The notes under the pieces: model-generated
What the model saw: only the letters and a program-made list of their open reading frames with translations
Database searches by the model: none
What the model was told of the DNA's origin: nothing
Translations under genes and position numbers: made by a program
Assembly (NCBI GenBank): GCA_030425905.1
Contig: JAUHZT010000005.1
Coordinates: forward strand, 1 to 52,608
DNA length: 52,608 nucleotides
DNA from: Gammaproteobacteria bacterium
GTDB taxonomy: Bacteria; Pseudomonadota; Gammaproteobacteria; Steroidobacterales; Woeseiaceae
Direction: 5' to 3'
Part shown: piece by piece, positions 34,388 through 42,340 of the stretch
Layout: each line of letters begins with the position of its first letter
Position numbering within the stretch: position 1 is the stretch's first letter

Positions 34388-35540
34388 CAGGAAGCTGTGC
34401 AAGCAAGAAGCGTTTTGCGTTCTCGCCCATCACCTTCTGAATTTCCTCTTCGGAAAAGCCAGCCTCCAGCATCGTCTGTGTAAGCACGGCCAGCTCGCTG
34501 GTATCAAACGGCACAGCAACAGTGCCGTCGTAATCTGAGCCCAGCGCGACATGATCCACACCGAGCAGATCAATGGCATAACGAATTGCCTGCACAATGC
34601 CTTGCGGGCTTGGCTTACAGACCGCCGCATCCCAGTAGCCGATGCCTATCAGTCCACCTTCAGCCGCAAAGCGCTGCATGAGTTCGTCCGGCAGATTACG
34701 TTCCGTATTACAGTTGCCTTGAGTCCCACCGTGCGACAGGATCAATGGTGTCGTAGATAAGTTGAGAACATCCTCAACCATAGCGGGTGAGGCATGAGCT
34801 ACATCGATAATGAGACCAAGCTCGTTTGCACGCCGCACGACCTTGCGGCCGAACTCGCTGAGCCCGTCCCCGCTTGTACCGTGCAGCGAACCGCCAAGCT
34901 CATTGTCAAAAAAGTGCGTCAGCCCGGCGATTCTCAAGCCCTTGTCGAACAGGCGATCAAGATTCTCAATATTGCCTTCAAGCGGGTGCGCACCTTCGAT
35001 CAGATACAAAGCACCGACCAGTTTCTCGCCATTAGCACGTGCCGCCACGAGCCGCCGCAGGTCCTGCTTATTCTCAATTAACACGAGATCACTTGCGTCA
35101 GCGAAGCGATGCAATTTTTCGTTCTGATAAGCCGCCCGTTCGAAAAGACTGAACCAGGTACGCGGCGGCCAGAACGATGCAACTGCCAATAGCGTGATGT
35201 CGTCCGAGCTATCCGTATTGCTCGAGTAGTTGAGGTCGGCAGGGCTTTTCGTGGTTGCACTGAAAACCTGCAACGCGACGTTGCCGGCTTTGAGGCGCGG
35301 TATGTCCACATGCCCGATAGCCGACTCTTTTGTAAGGTCGCGCTTCCAGAGCAGCGAATCACTATGCAGGTCCACAACAAACAGAGAGTCGTGTAAGCGC
35401 TGCGCCTGTTCCCCTATTTTGTAGTCCGGGTGCTCGAGCACCGTATTCATCGAAGCTTCGACCCGTCCTGGCAACACCCAGTGCACGAACGCTATGCCCA
35501 GTGCTACAAGCACCCCGAGTACGACAAGTATACGTTTCAT
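34383..35540 (-). CDS. Membrane dipeptidase (peptidase M19, renal dipeptidase type)
   Basis: The 385-residue zinc dipeptidase is of family M19. An N-terminal signal anchor (MKRILVVLGVLVALGIAFVHWVLPG) places it in the periplasm, attached to the inner membrane or released. Zinc-site motifs in order: VVDLHSDSL (HxD), LIEGAHPLEGN with the bridging Glu, LIIDVAHASP, ILSHGGTQGNCNTERNLPDE and HVALGSDYDGT. These enzymes cleave dipeptides, sometimes with D-residues at the C-terminal side. AGAGAG precedes ATG 35540. The start of the GST gene's 3' end lies 40 bp upstream, same strand, so they may be cotranscribed. Confidence 0.92.
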   Translation of the reverse strand: MKRILVVLGVLVALGIAFVHWVLPGRVEASMNTVLEHPDYKIGEQAQRLHDSLFVVDLHSDSLLWKRDLTKESAIGHVDIPRLKAGNVALQVFSATTKSPADLNYSSNTDSSDDITLLAVASFWPPRTWFSLFERAAYQNEKLHRFADASDLVLIENKQDLRRLVAARANGEKLVGALYLIEGAHPLEGNIENLDRLFDKGLRIAGLTHFFDNELGGSLHGTSGDGLSEFGRKVVRRANELGLIIDVAHASPAMVEDVLNLSTTPLILSHGGTQGNCNTERNLPDELMQRFAAEGGLIGIGYWDAAVCKPSPQGIVQAIRYAIDLLGVDHVALGSDYDGTVAVPFDTSELAVLTQTMLEAGFSEEEIQKVMGENAKRFLLAQLPG

Positions 35541-35580
35541 ACTTTGCTCTCTTTTCTGCAACAGGCGTTCATGCCGCTAT

Positions 35581-36201
35581 TCAGGCACCTGCAGGCAGCA
35601 ACGCATCGTCCAGCTCGTTGGCACGGCGGTAGCCATCGCGATCACTGACTCGCCCCCAGTAGGCCTCGAATGCTGCGCGTTTATCGATTGTGCCGAACTG
35701 CAATCCCCAGCCCACCTGTGCACCTATATAGACATCCGCAATCGTAAAGTGATCGCCAGCCACGTAGTCGCTGGCCTGTAATGCATATTCGAGCGCGTCC
35801 ATCGTGTCACTGAAAGTGCCATAGCCGGCCATACGCTCACGGCCCGGCGGAACCTCAAAACCCAGCGCCTTATTGACAATCGCCTGTTCGAGCGGACCTG
35901 AGGCAAAAAACAGCCAGCGATAGTAGGCAGCACGCTGATCAAGTTTGGGTGCAAGGTTCGCCGCAGGAAAAGTATCTGCAAGGTATGCACAGATAGCCGC
36001 GCATTCGGTCACCACCTTATCGCCATGCTTGATTGCGGGCACCTTACCCATCGGATTGATAGCCAGGTATTCCGGCGACTTCATCGTCGTCTCGTATTCG
36101 AGCACTTCGGTCTGGTACGGCTCAGCTATCTCCTCAAGCGCCCACCGGACGATGCGCCCGCGCGACATGGGATTGGTATAGAAAGTCAGATCTTCTGACA
36201 T
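35581..36201 (-). CDS. Glutathione S-transferase family protein
   Basis: The 206-residue cytoplasmic protein has an N-terminal thioredoxin-like domain (LTFYTNPMSRGRIVRWALEE; S13 takes the usual catalytic Ser position, and MGKVPAIKHGDKVVTECAAICAYLAD holds the cis-Pro and the ES-type glutathione contact, here EC) and a helical C-terminal domain (ADVYIGAQVGWGLQFGTI). It belongs to the beta/theta-like bacterial GSTs that conjugate glutathione to electrophiles. GGAGAG precedes ATG 36201; the five-residue longer frame lacks this. The same strand continues with the M19 dipeptidase 40 bp downstream. Confidence 0.92.
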   Translation of the reverse strand: MSEDLTFYTNPMSRGRIVRWALEEIAEPYQTEVLEYETTMKSPEYLAINPMGKVPAIKHGDKVVTECAAICAYLADTFPAANLAPKLDQRAAYYRWLFFASGPLEQAIVNKALGFEVPPGRERMAGYGTFSDTMDALEYALQASDYVAGDHFTIADVYIGAQVGWGLQFGTIDKRAAFEAYWGRVSDRDGYRRANELDDALLPAGA

Positions 36202-36315
36202 GCAATCTCTCCGCAAAGTGAATCAATATATTCCGGCTTCTAAGCCTGGTCTGTGCCGCCCGCAAATGCCGGAGTGAATTTTCAGTCGCGCCGCAAGCTG
36301 TTTCTACGCAGCAAG

Positions 36316-37419
36316 TCAGCCCTGCGCCGCGTGCCACTCCGCCAGCAATTCCGCTTCTTTCGCGGCACTGAATCCGCCCTGGCGATCAGCGTCAACCGCT
36401 ACCTCGTCAAGCCTTGCAATCATATCGTTGGCCGTGTCGCCGATGGGTCGGAATGTGAGTCCGCTCGCGAGCGCCCGGTCGTTGTTTACCTGCATAAACG
36501 GCGTCGCGCCTTCCCTGTACCACGGCGCATAACTCGGTATCTCCCGGGTTTGCTTTTTGACCCACTCCCAGTCGACCCAGGTCAGCGTTGAGCGGGACCC
36601 TGTTGCTTTGACGAGACCTTCGAGGAAGGGTCGCGCCCGGTACGGCTCTTGCGCCCCGACCGCGTTATAGGGTCCGCTCGCGTCGCCATCTTCAAGCAGG
36701 CGTATCATCCAGCCGCACAAATCCGCCGCATCGATATACTGCACAGGCAGATTCTGCTCACCCGGCACCAGAATCTCATTGCCCGCCACCATTCGTCGCA
36801 GCCAGTGCCGGAGTCGCTCCGTCGGATCGCCGACACCGGTGATAATGCCAGGGCGAATATTGATCGCCTGATCGCCATACACCCTGCTTATTTCCTGCTC
36901 GCACAATGCTTTGCGCGCGCCGTAGGTGGGGCCATAAATGTGCTCCGACTCGTCGACCGGACCGCCCATGCTGGCATAGGCGGCGGTAAATTCATCATCC
37001 TCGACTCGCAGACTGTTGCTGTAAGCCGAAATACTGGAAACGAACATGTACTGACCGACGTGCCCGTGCAGTAACTCGGCCGAGAGCCGCGCATGACGTG
37101 GAAAAAACCCGGAGTTGTCGATAACTGCGTCCCAGTCTCGCCCTTTGAGCGCGTCCAGTTCACCATTTCGATCTCCTATCAGCGCTTCAACGTTGGGAAA
37201 CATCCCGGGTGCCGTTTTGCCGCGGTTGAACATCGTGACCTGGTGCCCCCGGGCAAGAGCATAGTTGATCTCGTGCGGACCAATGAAGCCGGTGCCACCG
37301 AGAACCAGCAAGCGAAGTTGCCTGGCCGCTGGCTTGATCGTGTTTGCGCATACCGGCAAGGCCGCAAGAGCACCCAAAGCGGTGGCTGACTGGATGAATA
37401 ATCGACGCGAAGTTTTCAT
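36316..37419 (-). CDS. Tat-exported NAD-dependent epimerase/dehydratase-like protein
   Basis: The 367-residue extended-SDR protein carries a twin-arginine type signal (MKTSRRLFIQSATALGALAAL...CANT) before the Rossmann fold. LRLLVLGGTGFIGPHEINYALARGH has the GxxGxxG nucleotide motif (GGTGFIG), and a Y-x3-K-type site is seen in YGARKALCEQ (atypical: YGPTYGARK). C-terminal ligand-binding text is similar to isoflavone-reductase-like or mRNA-binding SDRs that start LVLGGTGFIG. Export of a NAD-binding SDR is unusual and agrees with Tat use, since the cofactor would be loaded before export. The substrate is unknown. Divergent from the aminotransferase with 121 bp between starts. Confidence 0.85.
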   Translation of the reverse strand: MKTSRRLFIQSATALGALAALPVCANTIKPAARQLRLLVLGGTGFIGPHEINYALARGHQVTMFNRGKTAPGMFPNVEALIGDRNGELDALKGRDWDAVIDNSGFFPRHARLSAELLHGHVGQYMFVSSISAYSNSLRVEDDEFTAAYASMGGPVDESEHIYGPTYGARKALCEQEISRVYGDQAINIRPGIITGVGDPTERLRHWLRRMVAGNEILVPGEQNLPVQYIDAADLCGWMIRLLEDGDASGPYNAVGAQEPYRARPFLEGLVKATGSRSTLTWVDWEWVKKQTREIPSYAPWYREGATPFMQVNNDRALASGLTFRPIGDTANDMIARLDEVAVDADRQGGFSAAKEAELLAEWHAAQG

Positions 37420-37540
37420 GGCAGGCCCTCGAAACGGTTGTTGAGTAACAAGGAGAATGGATCAGTCGATAATACTGCCAGTAGTTCGCAATGTCGCTCC
37501 TGTGTCAAACTGTCGCCAGTTGCTTATCTGGAGCTTGCAC

Positions 37541-38950
37541 ATGACCGAAGAGAGCTTTCCGGGCCCGAAAACACGCGCGGCGCTCGAACGAGGCATCCCG
37601 CTGTTCAAGAACGGCCTGCGTTTCAATGCCGAAATGGAGCGTGCCGGACAACGCGGCTTCCGCCCCGTACGCCAGATTGTCATCGACAAAGCCAAAGGTG
37701 ACTACGTCTGGGACCTCGACGGCAAGCGCTACATCGACTTCCAGAACGGCTGGGCGACGAATCCGCTCGGCAACTGTCACCCCGAAATCATAGCAGCGGT
37801 GGAGGCGGCGAACCGGCGCTTCGGTTTTCATTACGACCACCCCTTGCGCTACGACCTCGCCGAAATGCTTGCCGATGTTATGCCTGCGAAAGCACTGCCC
37901 AGAACCAATTACGAGGTATCCGGCACAGAGGCGGCCGAAGCGGCGGTGCACCTGGCGCTCACCCATACCAAGCGACGCTATATCATCACGTTCGCCTCGT
38001 CGTATCACGGCATGGGGCTGGGTACGAAGGTACTGAGCGGTCTCGACGGCAGCTACGGAACCTATCTTGAAGGCTGGGGCGGCGGCGTTATCAAGGCGCC
38101 ATACCCCTATAGCGACAAGATCCCGGCCGGTATGAGCGAAGAGCAATACACCGAGTATTGCCTCTGGTATCTCGACAACCACATCCCGTCGAGCATCGCT
38201 GCCCGCGACAATATTGCCGGCATCCTGGTTGAACCCGGGCTCGCCGAAGGTGGCAACTGGATTCCATCCACCCGCTTCCTGAAAGGAATCAGGGAGATCT
38301 GCGACAAGAACGACTGGCTCATGATTTCCGATGAAGTCCTCACAGGCCTTGGCCGAACCGGCCGGATGTGGGGCATCGAGCACTATGACGTTACGCCCGA
38401 CATACTCGTTTACGGGAAAAACCTTTCCGGTGGCATTGCGCCGCTGTGCGGCATCTCTGCCCGTGATGACATCATGGGCGACAACACCCGTTTCATGTCC
38501 GGCTCGACCTTCGCAGGCACGCCTGCCGGCTGTGCGGCAGCGATCCGTACCCTTGAGATTTTCGAGCGCGACCAGGTCGTGGCACATGCGAAACGGCTCG
38601 GCGATATAGCAACAGAAGTCATGAGCAAATGGGAATCGCACAGCATTGTGCGCCAGGCGCGCGGCAATGGTTTGCTGCTCGGCGTCAGTTTCTGTAAACC
38701 CGGGTCAGCCGCAGCAGAAGAAAAGGACTGGTGGACCGCGCGTGCGGTGCGCGGCAGGATGCTGGAAAACGGCGTGTGGGCAATCTCAGACCAGGAGAAC
38801 ACAATCCGGCTGTATCCGGCACTCAATATGCAGGAGTCAACCTTCCGGGAAGGGCTGCAGATCATGGAGGATGCGATCGAATACGTTGAGCAACACGGGC
38901 ATATCGAAGGCGATGCTGTCGCATTTCCAAGTGGTGTCTCAGGATTCTAA
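37541..38950 (+). CDS. Class III aminotransferase (PLP)
   Basis: The 469-residue fold-type I PLP enzyme belongs to aminotransferase class III. The PLP lysine is K293 in DILVYGKNLSGG, D264 sits in ISDEVLTGLGRTG, and the N-terminal region DYVWDLDGKRYIDFQNGWATNPLGNCHPEI is typical. It would move an amino group from an omega-amine (4-aminobutyrate, putrescine, taurine, beta-alanine) or act as a glutamate-1-semialdehyde aminomutase-like enzyme; the sequence does not settle which. ATG 37541 has CTGGAG in front; an upstream ATG at 37457 adds 28 unconvincing residues. A partner role with the two PuuB-like oxidases in polyamine breakdown is possible, though they lie more than 20 kb away. Confidence 0.87.
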   Translation: MTEESFPGPKTRAALERGIPLFKNGLRFNAEMERAGQRGFRPVRQIVIDKAKGDYVWDLDGKRYIDFQNGWATNPLGNCHPEIIAAVEAANRRFGFHYDHPLRYDLAEMLADVMPAKALPRTNYEVSGTEAAEAAVHLALTHTKRRYIITFASSYHGMGLGTKVLSGLDGSYGTYLEGWGGGVIKAPYPYSDKIPAGMSEEQYTEYCLWYLDNHIPSSIAARDNIAGILVEPGLAEGGNWIPSTRFLKGIREICDKNDWLMISDEVLTGLGRTGRMWGIEHYDVTPDILVYGKNLSGGIAPLCGISARDDIMGDNTRFMSGSTFAGTPAGCAAAIRTLEIFERDQVVAHAKRLGDIATEVMSKWESHSIVRQARGNGLLLGVSFCKPGSAAAEEKDWWTARAVRGRMLENGVWAISDQENTIRLYPALNMQESTFREGLQIMEDAIEYVEQHGHIEGDAVAFPSGVSGF

Positions 38951-39091
38951 GTGTGAATTGAGCACCTGGCGGATTCAGCAGACGCCGCGCCGGCGGCCTT
39001 GATCGAGTTTTCAAGCGGGCATGCTATGCCGGTACACTTGGCGCGCGCCGTGGCGACGGCCAATACCATTACATGCAAACAGGAACTTTTT

Positions 39092-39685
39092 ATGCCGGTT
39101 ATCGAACCTCTCGACGAAGATCAATTGGACGCTGAGCTGCGTGACTACGTGCAGTTCTTCAAAGGCCCACTCGGAGTAGTACCCAACAGTGTGCGCACGA
39201 TGGCGCGTCGCCCGAAGATTGCGAAAGCATTTACTGATCTGAACATCGCTGTGATGGAATGCAATGGCAAGGTCACTCCGGAGTTCAAACGTCTGATCGG
39301 CTTCGTAACCAGCATGGTATCCGGTTGCCGCTACTGTCAGGCACACACCATCCTCGGCTCAGAGCGGTTCGGTACATCAGAGGAACGTCTGAACAGTGTT
39401 TTGAACTACAGCGACAGTCCGCACTTTAGTGACGCAGAGAAGGCAGCACTCGATTTCGCGTTTGCCGCCGCGGAAGTACCCAATGGAGTGACTGAGGAGC
39501 ACGCAGAGAAACTTCGCGCCCACTGGTCAGAGGATGACATCGTCGAGATCATGGCTGTCATTGCGCTGTTCGGCTACCTGAATCGCTGGAACGACTCGAT
39601 GGGCTCTGCACTGGAAGACTTGCCGGTTCAGGCCGGTGAGAAATACCTCAACAAGCACGGCTGGACGGTTGGCAAGCACGCCTAG
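39092..39685 (+). CDS. AhpD-like carboxymuconolactone decarboxylase family peroxidase
   Basis: The 197-residue helical protein has the AhpD-type redox site C79-x2-C82-x2-H85 in VSGCRYCQAHT. Such proteins reduce peroxides or peroxiredoxins via a thiol pair or act as uncharacterised peroxidase-related enzymes. The C-terminal stretch IMAVIALFGYLNRWNDSMG is typical of the peroxidase-related (YciW/PA-type) subgroup. ATG 39092 follows AGGAA at close spacing; an upstream ATG at 38999 is less convincing. It lies upstream of the heme lipoprotein and ECF module on the same strand with 115 bp between, and the ECF-type promoter falls in this gap, so it probably is not part of that transcript. Confidence 0.88.
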   Translation: MPVIEPLDEDQLDAELRDYVQFFKGPLGVVPNSVRTMARRPKIAKAFTDLNIAVMECNGKVTPEFKRLIGFVTSMVSGCRYCQAHTILGSERFGTSEERLNSVLNYSDSPHFSDAEKAALDFAFAAAEVPNGVTEEHAEKLRAHWSEDDIVEIMAVIALFGYLNRWNDSMGSALEDLPVQAGEKYLNKHGWTVGKHA

Positions 39686-39741
39686 AGCGTGACGACGGCT
39701 ATTGGAGTTTGCATTAGCGTGCTGAAAATTTCGCGCGCGTA

Positions 39742-39768
39742 GGAACCTTTCCCGCACTGAATCATCTT
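39742..39768 (+). promoter_or_regulatory. Predicted ECF-sigma promoter, copy B
   Basis: GGAACC (39742-39747) and CATCTT (39763-39768) are separated by 15 bases, in front of the heme lipoprotein gene (ATG 39801). Around the boxes, GGAACCTTT and CATCTTG are identical, with identical spacing, to a second copy at 40340-40366. GGAAC is the usual -35 core of ECF sigma promoters, so control by the ECF factor encoded at 41489-42175 is the natural inference. Confidence 0.6.
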
Positions 39769-39800
39769 GCTGCGTAGTCAACACTGATTGCGAGAAGCTG

Positions 39801-40322
39801 ATGAAAACGACGACGAAGCCCCTGACGCTGCTACTGTGCAGTGTATTCCTTGCTGCGGCCTGTTCCGATAACGATTCGCTGCAGGTAATTGCCCCGGAAC
39901 CTGAGCCAGAGCCCGACCTGGTAACACCAAAATTGCCGGCATTGCTTGAATACCAGCACAGTCTCGATGCGCCGCGTCCGCCCGACGACAGTTACGACAT
40001 GGAAGCGGCTGAGCGCGGCAAGCGTCTGTTTGACGGAGCGGCTGGCTGTTCAGGCTGTCACTCCGGACCGCAATTTACTGACGCAGGCACTGCATTGCAC
40101 GAAGCACACGAGGTCGGAGCAGATCCTCTGTATGCAACCCGAACCATCACCCGCAAATACCGCACCACGCCGCTGCGAGCGCTCTGGCAGCACCCGCCTT
40201 ACTACCATAATGGCGAGTTCAATACGCTGGCTGAAGTAGTGGATCACTACGACCTCGTACACAACCTCGGGCTACAGAACAGCGACAAGAACGATCTCGT
40301 GGAGTACCTCAAGTCCTTGTAG
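39801..40322 (+). CDS. Single-heme lipoprotein of the MauG/cytochrome c peroxidase type
   Basis: The 173-residue product has a lipoprotein signal peptide (lipobox LAAAC, lipidated Cys21), a short linker rich in Pro and Glu, and one c-type heme site C83-S-G-C86-H87. The following region (TTPLRALWQHPPYYHNGEFNTLAEVVDHYD) is the C-terminal signature of bacterial di-heme cytochrome c peroxidases and MauG-like proteins. At 173 residues it holds only one of the two heme domains, so it may be an electron carrier or peroxidase partner and not a full peroxidase. An ECF-type promoter shared with the downstream operon lies directly upstream. Confidence 0.86.
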   Translation: MKTTTKPLTLLLCSVFLAAACSDNDSLQVIAPEPEPEPDLVTPKLPALLEYQHSLDAPRPPDDSYDMEAAERGKRLFDGAAGCSGCHSGPQFTDAGTALHEAHEVGADPLYATRTITRKYRTTPLRALWQHPPYYHNGEFNTLAEVVDHYDLVHNLGLQNSDKNDLVEYLKSL

Positions 40323-40339
40323 GAAATTGCCCCTCGCCG

Positions 40340-40366
40340 GGAACCTTTTTGGAACTCGTACATCTT
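40340..40366 (+). promoter_or_regulatory. Predicted ECF-sigma promoter, copy A
   Basis: GGAACC (40340-40345), 15-base spacer, CATCTT (40361-40366), in front of the ferritin-like/cytochrome c/sigma operon (ATG 40432). Box-to-box spacing and the extended GGAACCTTT and CATCTTG are identical to copy B, while spacer sequences differ. Because the operon encodes an ECF sigma factor, this is consistent with positive autoregulation. A second GGAACT lies inside the spacer. Confidence 0.62.
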
Positions 40367-40431
40367 GGGGGTTAAGCAGACCTTATATAACGAATGCCGC
40401 TGCGCCGGCCCCTACGTAAAAGGAAACAGAA

Positions 40432-41034
40432 ATGTCCACGAAAGATAACAACCCCGCACCAGCTCTACTCCTGGAAACCGCGCAACAAAGCCGTAGGCGA
40501 TTCATAGCTCGCGCAGGCGCCCTGACTTTTTCCGGTGTAGCCGTGGCGATGCTGGGCGGAAGATCGACAGCCCTGGCCGCCGGTACCGCCGACAAAGCAA
40601 TTGAACAGGATATTCGCATTCTCAATACAGCCATTGCCGCCGAACATGAAGCCGTCGCCGCCTACCAACTCGGTGCCGAAAGCGGTCTCCTGCAACCTGA
40701 GGTTCTTAAAGTTGCCGTCGCATTTCAGGGCCACCACAAGGAGCACGTTGACGCCCTGGTCAAAGCTGTTAGAAGCCTCGGCGGCAAGGACGCACAAGCG
40801 CGCGACGACTACCACTTCCCGGTTGATAAACTGAAGAAGCAGGCGGATGTACTGCAATTCGCCGCCGGCCTGGAGCGCGGTGCCGTCAGTGCCTATGCAG
40901 GTGCGATACCGGTGTTTGGCAATCGCGATCTCTCGGCTGCGGCGGCCAGCATCCTGGCTGACGAAGCCATGCACTGGGCTGTGCTGCGCCATGCGCTTGG
41001 CCTCGACCCTGTTCCCGGCGCCTTCTTTTCCTGA
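40432..41034 (+). CDS. Tat-exported ferritin-like domain protein
   Basis: The 200-residue product has a twin-arginine type signal (QSRRRFIARAGALTFSG...ALAA, about 20-50) and a four-helix ferritin-like domain. Likely diiron ligands are E71 in AEHEAVAAY, E104 or H105 in HHKEHVD, E148 in LERGAVSAY, and E178-x2-H181 in ADEAMHWAVLR. It would bind iron or another metal in the periplasm; ferritin-like proteins with Tat signals are often uncharacterised and may handle peroxide or store metal. The stop overlaps the cytochrome start as TGATG, so translation is coupled. It is the first gene of the predicted ECF-controlled operon. Confidence 0.87.
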   Translation: MSTKDNNPAPALLLETAQQSRRRFIARAGALTFSGVAVAMLGGRSTALAAGTADKAIEQDIRILNTAIAAEHEAVAAYQLGAESGLLQPEVLKVAVAFQGHHKEHVDALVKAVRSLGGKDAQARDDYHFPVDKLKKQADVLQFAAGLERGAVSAYAGAIPVFGNRDLSAAAASILADEAMHWAVLRHALGLDPVPGAFFS

Positions 41035-41489
41035 TGTACTGCAACCGTCCCTCGCTCTCCTGGCGTAGCCCCGCGGCCGCAGCGCTACTGGCAGCGACAG
41101 CAAGCATATTGTTGTCGCTGCCAGTCGCTGCTCAAGCGCCTGCCGATCTGGCCGCCGGAGAGCAGGCTTATGCCAAGTGCATGGGCTGCCACTCGCCGGA
41201 ACATAATCGAACCGGCCCCCTGCACTGCGGTTTGCTCGGCCGGGAATCCGGCAGCGTTAAGGACTATGATTACTCTCAGGCTATGCGCAAGGCGCGCATC
41301 ATCTGGAACGCCGAAACGCTGGATCAGTTTCTGGCCGCGCCGCTAAGCAATGTACCGGGCACCAGCATGGGATTCGCTGGCATTCCCGACTCGCAGGAGC
41401 GGCGCAACCTGATCGCATGGCTCGCGACACTTAACGCTTCGTCGGACCGGTGCCGCAGTATCCTGTCGAAACCAAGGGAGAACTCCTGA
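41034..41489 (+). CDS. Exported class I cytochrome c
   Basis: The 151-residue product has a signal peptide (about residues 1-34, ending VAAQA) and a class I cytochrome c fold: heme site C49-M-G-C52-H53, and a probable axial methionine M112 in PGTSMGFAGI. The text LLGRESGSVKDYDYS is typical of mitochondrial-type cytochromes c. It would carry electrons in the periplasm, possibly to the neighbouring heme lipoprotein or ferritin-like protein. Starts on the TGATG overlap with the previous gene and ends on another TGATG with the sigma gene. Confidence 0.9.
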   Translation: MYCNRPSLSWRSPAAAALLAATASILLSLPVAAQAPADLAAGEQAYAKCMGCHSPEHNRTGPLHCGLLGRESGSVKDYDYSQAMRKARIIWNAETLDQFLAAPLSNVPGTSMGFAGIPDSQERRNLIAWLATLNASSDRCRSILSKPRENS

Positions 41490-42175
41490 TGGCCAGCACA
41501 GCATCCGTCGTCCCCGCATCGTATGCACACCTGGACGACCTGAGCATTCTGAAGCGTATCGAGAAGGGTGAACTCGATGCCTACGAAGGAATCATGCGTC
41601 ATCATAATCAGCGCCTGTACCGAATCGCCCGCAGCATCGTTACCGACGATGCCGAGGCTATGGACGTGGTACAGGAAACGTTCATCGCCGCCTTCGAACG
41701 CCTGAATGAACTCCGGGAACCCGCGGCATTGCCCGCGTGGCTCGCAAGGATAACGCGCAATTCCGCGCTGATGCGCCTGCGAAAAAGCCAAAGGCTTAAA
41801 TTTATGGACGAGCCCGACTTCGACAACGTACTGAACTTGTCTTCCGCGCGGCGACCGGAACAACCCGACGCCAAACTTGCCAACAAACAGTTGAGCCGGT
41901 TGCTTGAGAAATTTATAGATGAACTGCCCGACGCCTTTCGCACAGTGTTCATGATGCGCGCGATTGAGCAATGCTCCGTAGCCACAACCGCCGAATTGCT
42001 CGACATCGCACCGAACACCGTCAAGACGCGCTACCATCGCGCCCGTCTGTTACTGCAGAAACAAATGATGGATTACAGTGACTCCGTTGGCGTCGCCGTG
42101 CACGAGTTTGCCGGACACCGCTGTGATGCAATTGTCTGCAACGTGCTGGCAACCTTACACGCGTCACGTCGATGA
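41489..42175 (+). CDS. ECF-subfamily RNA polymerase sigma factor
   Basis: The 228-residue sigma factor has region 2 (DAYEGIMRHHNQRLYRIARSIVTDDAEAMDVVQETFIAAFERL, residues 30-72 as separate blocks of the usual ECF consensus) and region 4 (ELPDAFRTVFMMRAIEQCSVATTAELLDIAPNTVKTRYHRAR, about 145-186). A C-terminal extension contains H206, H210, C212 and C217 (VHEFAGHRCDAIVC), a set that could bind metal. No anti-sigma gene is recognisable next to it. The start at ATG 41489 follows GGGAG and overlaps the cytochrome stop (TGATG). The gene appears autoregulated through promoter A. Confidence 0.9.
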   Translation: MASTASVVPASYAHLDDLSILKRIEKGELDAYEGIMRHHNQRLYRIARSIVTDDAEAMDVVQETFIAAFERLNELREPAALPAWLARITRNSALMRLRKSQRLKFMDEPDFDNVLNLSSARRPEQPDAKLANKQLSRLLEKFIDELPDAFRTVFMMRAIEQCSVATTAELLDIAPNTVKTRYHRARLLLQKQMMDYSDSVGVAVHEFAGHRCDAIVCNVLATLHASRR

Positions 42176-42340
42176 TCTTGGCCGCGTAGGCAACCCCGCC
42201 CGATACTCACATCAGCGCTGTGCACATCGCCTGCTGAATGCGTTAATCTCTGTATCTCAATTCGGTGGCAATACAGTGATTGCTCGTTCGGTAGCGGGCA
42301 TGCGCCCGTCATTCATCATCTAACCATCAGGAAACAGGCA

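Noticed and set aside
37505-38641. Long minus-strand open frame (378 codons) opposite the class III aminotransferase
   Set aside because: It lies fully antisense to a gene with intact PLP motifs and has no ribosome site or recognisable domain; such frames are common in GC-rich DNA.
39061-39091. The AhpD-like gene as a member of the ECF operon
   Set aside because: Peroxide-linked function would fit, but the gene ends before promoter B and has no GGAACC-N15-CATCTT element in its own leader.
42176-42340. SAM riboswitch ahead of metY
   Set aside because: A methionine-pathway gene made this worth checking, but I could not find SAM-I or SAM-II type conserved elements or a clear terminator/antiterminator pair.
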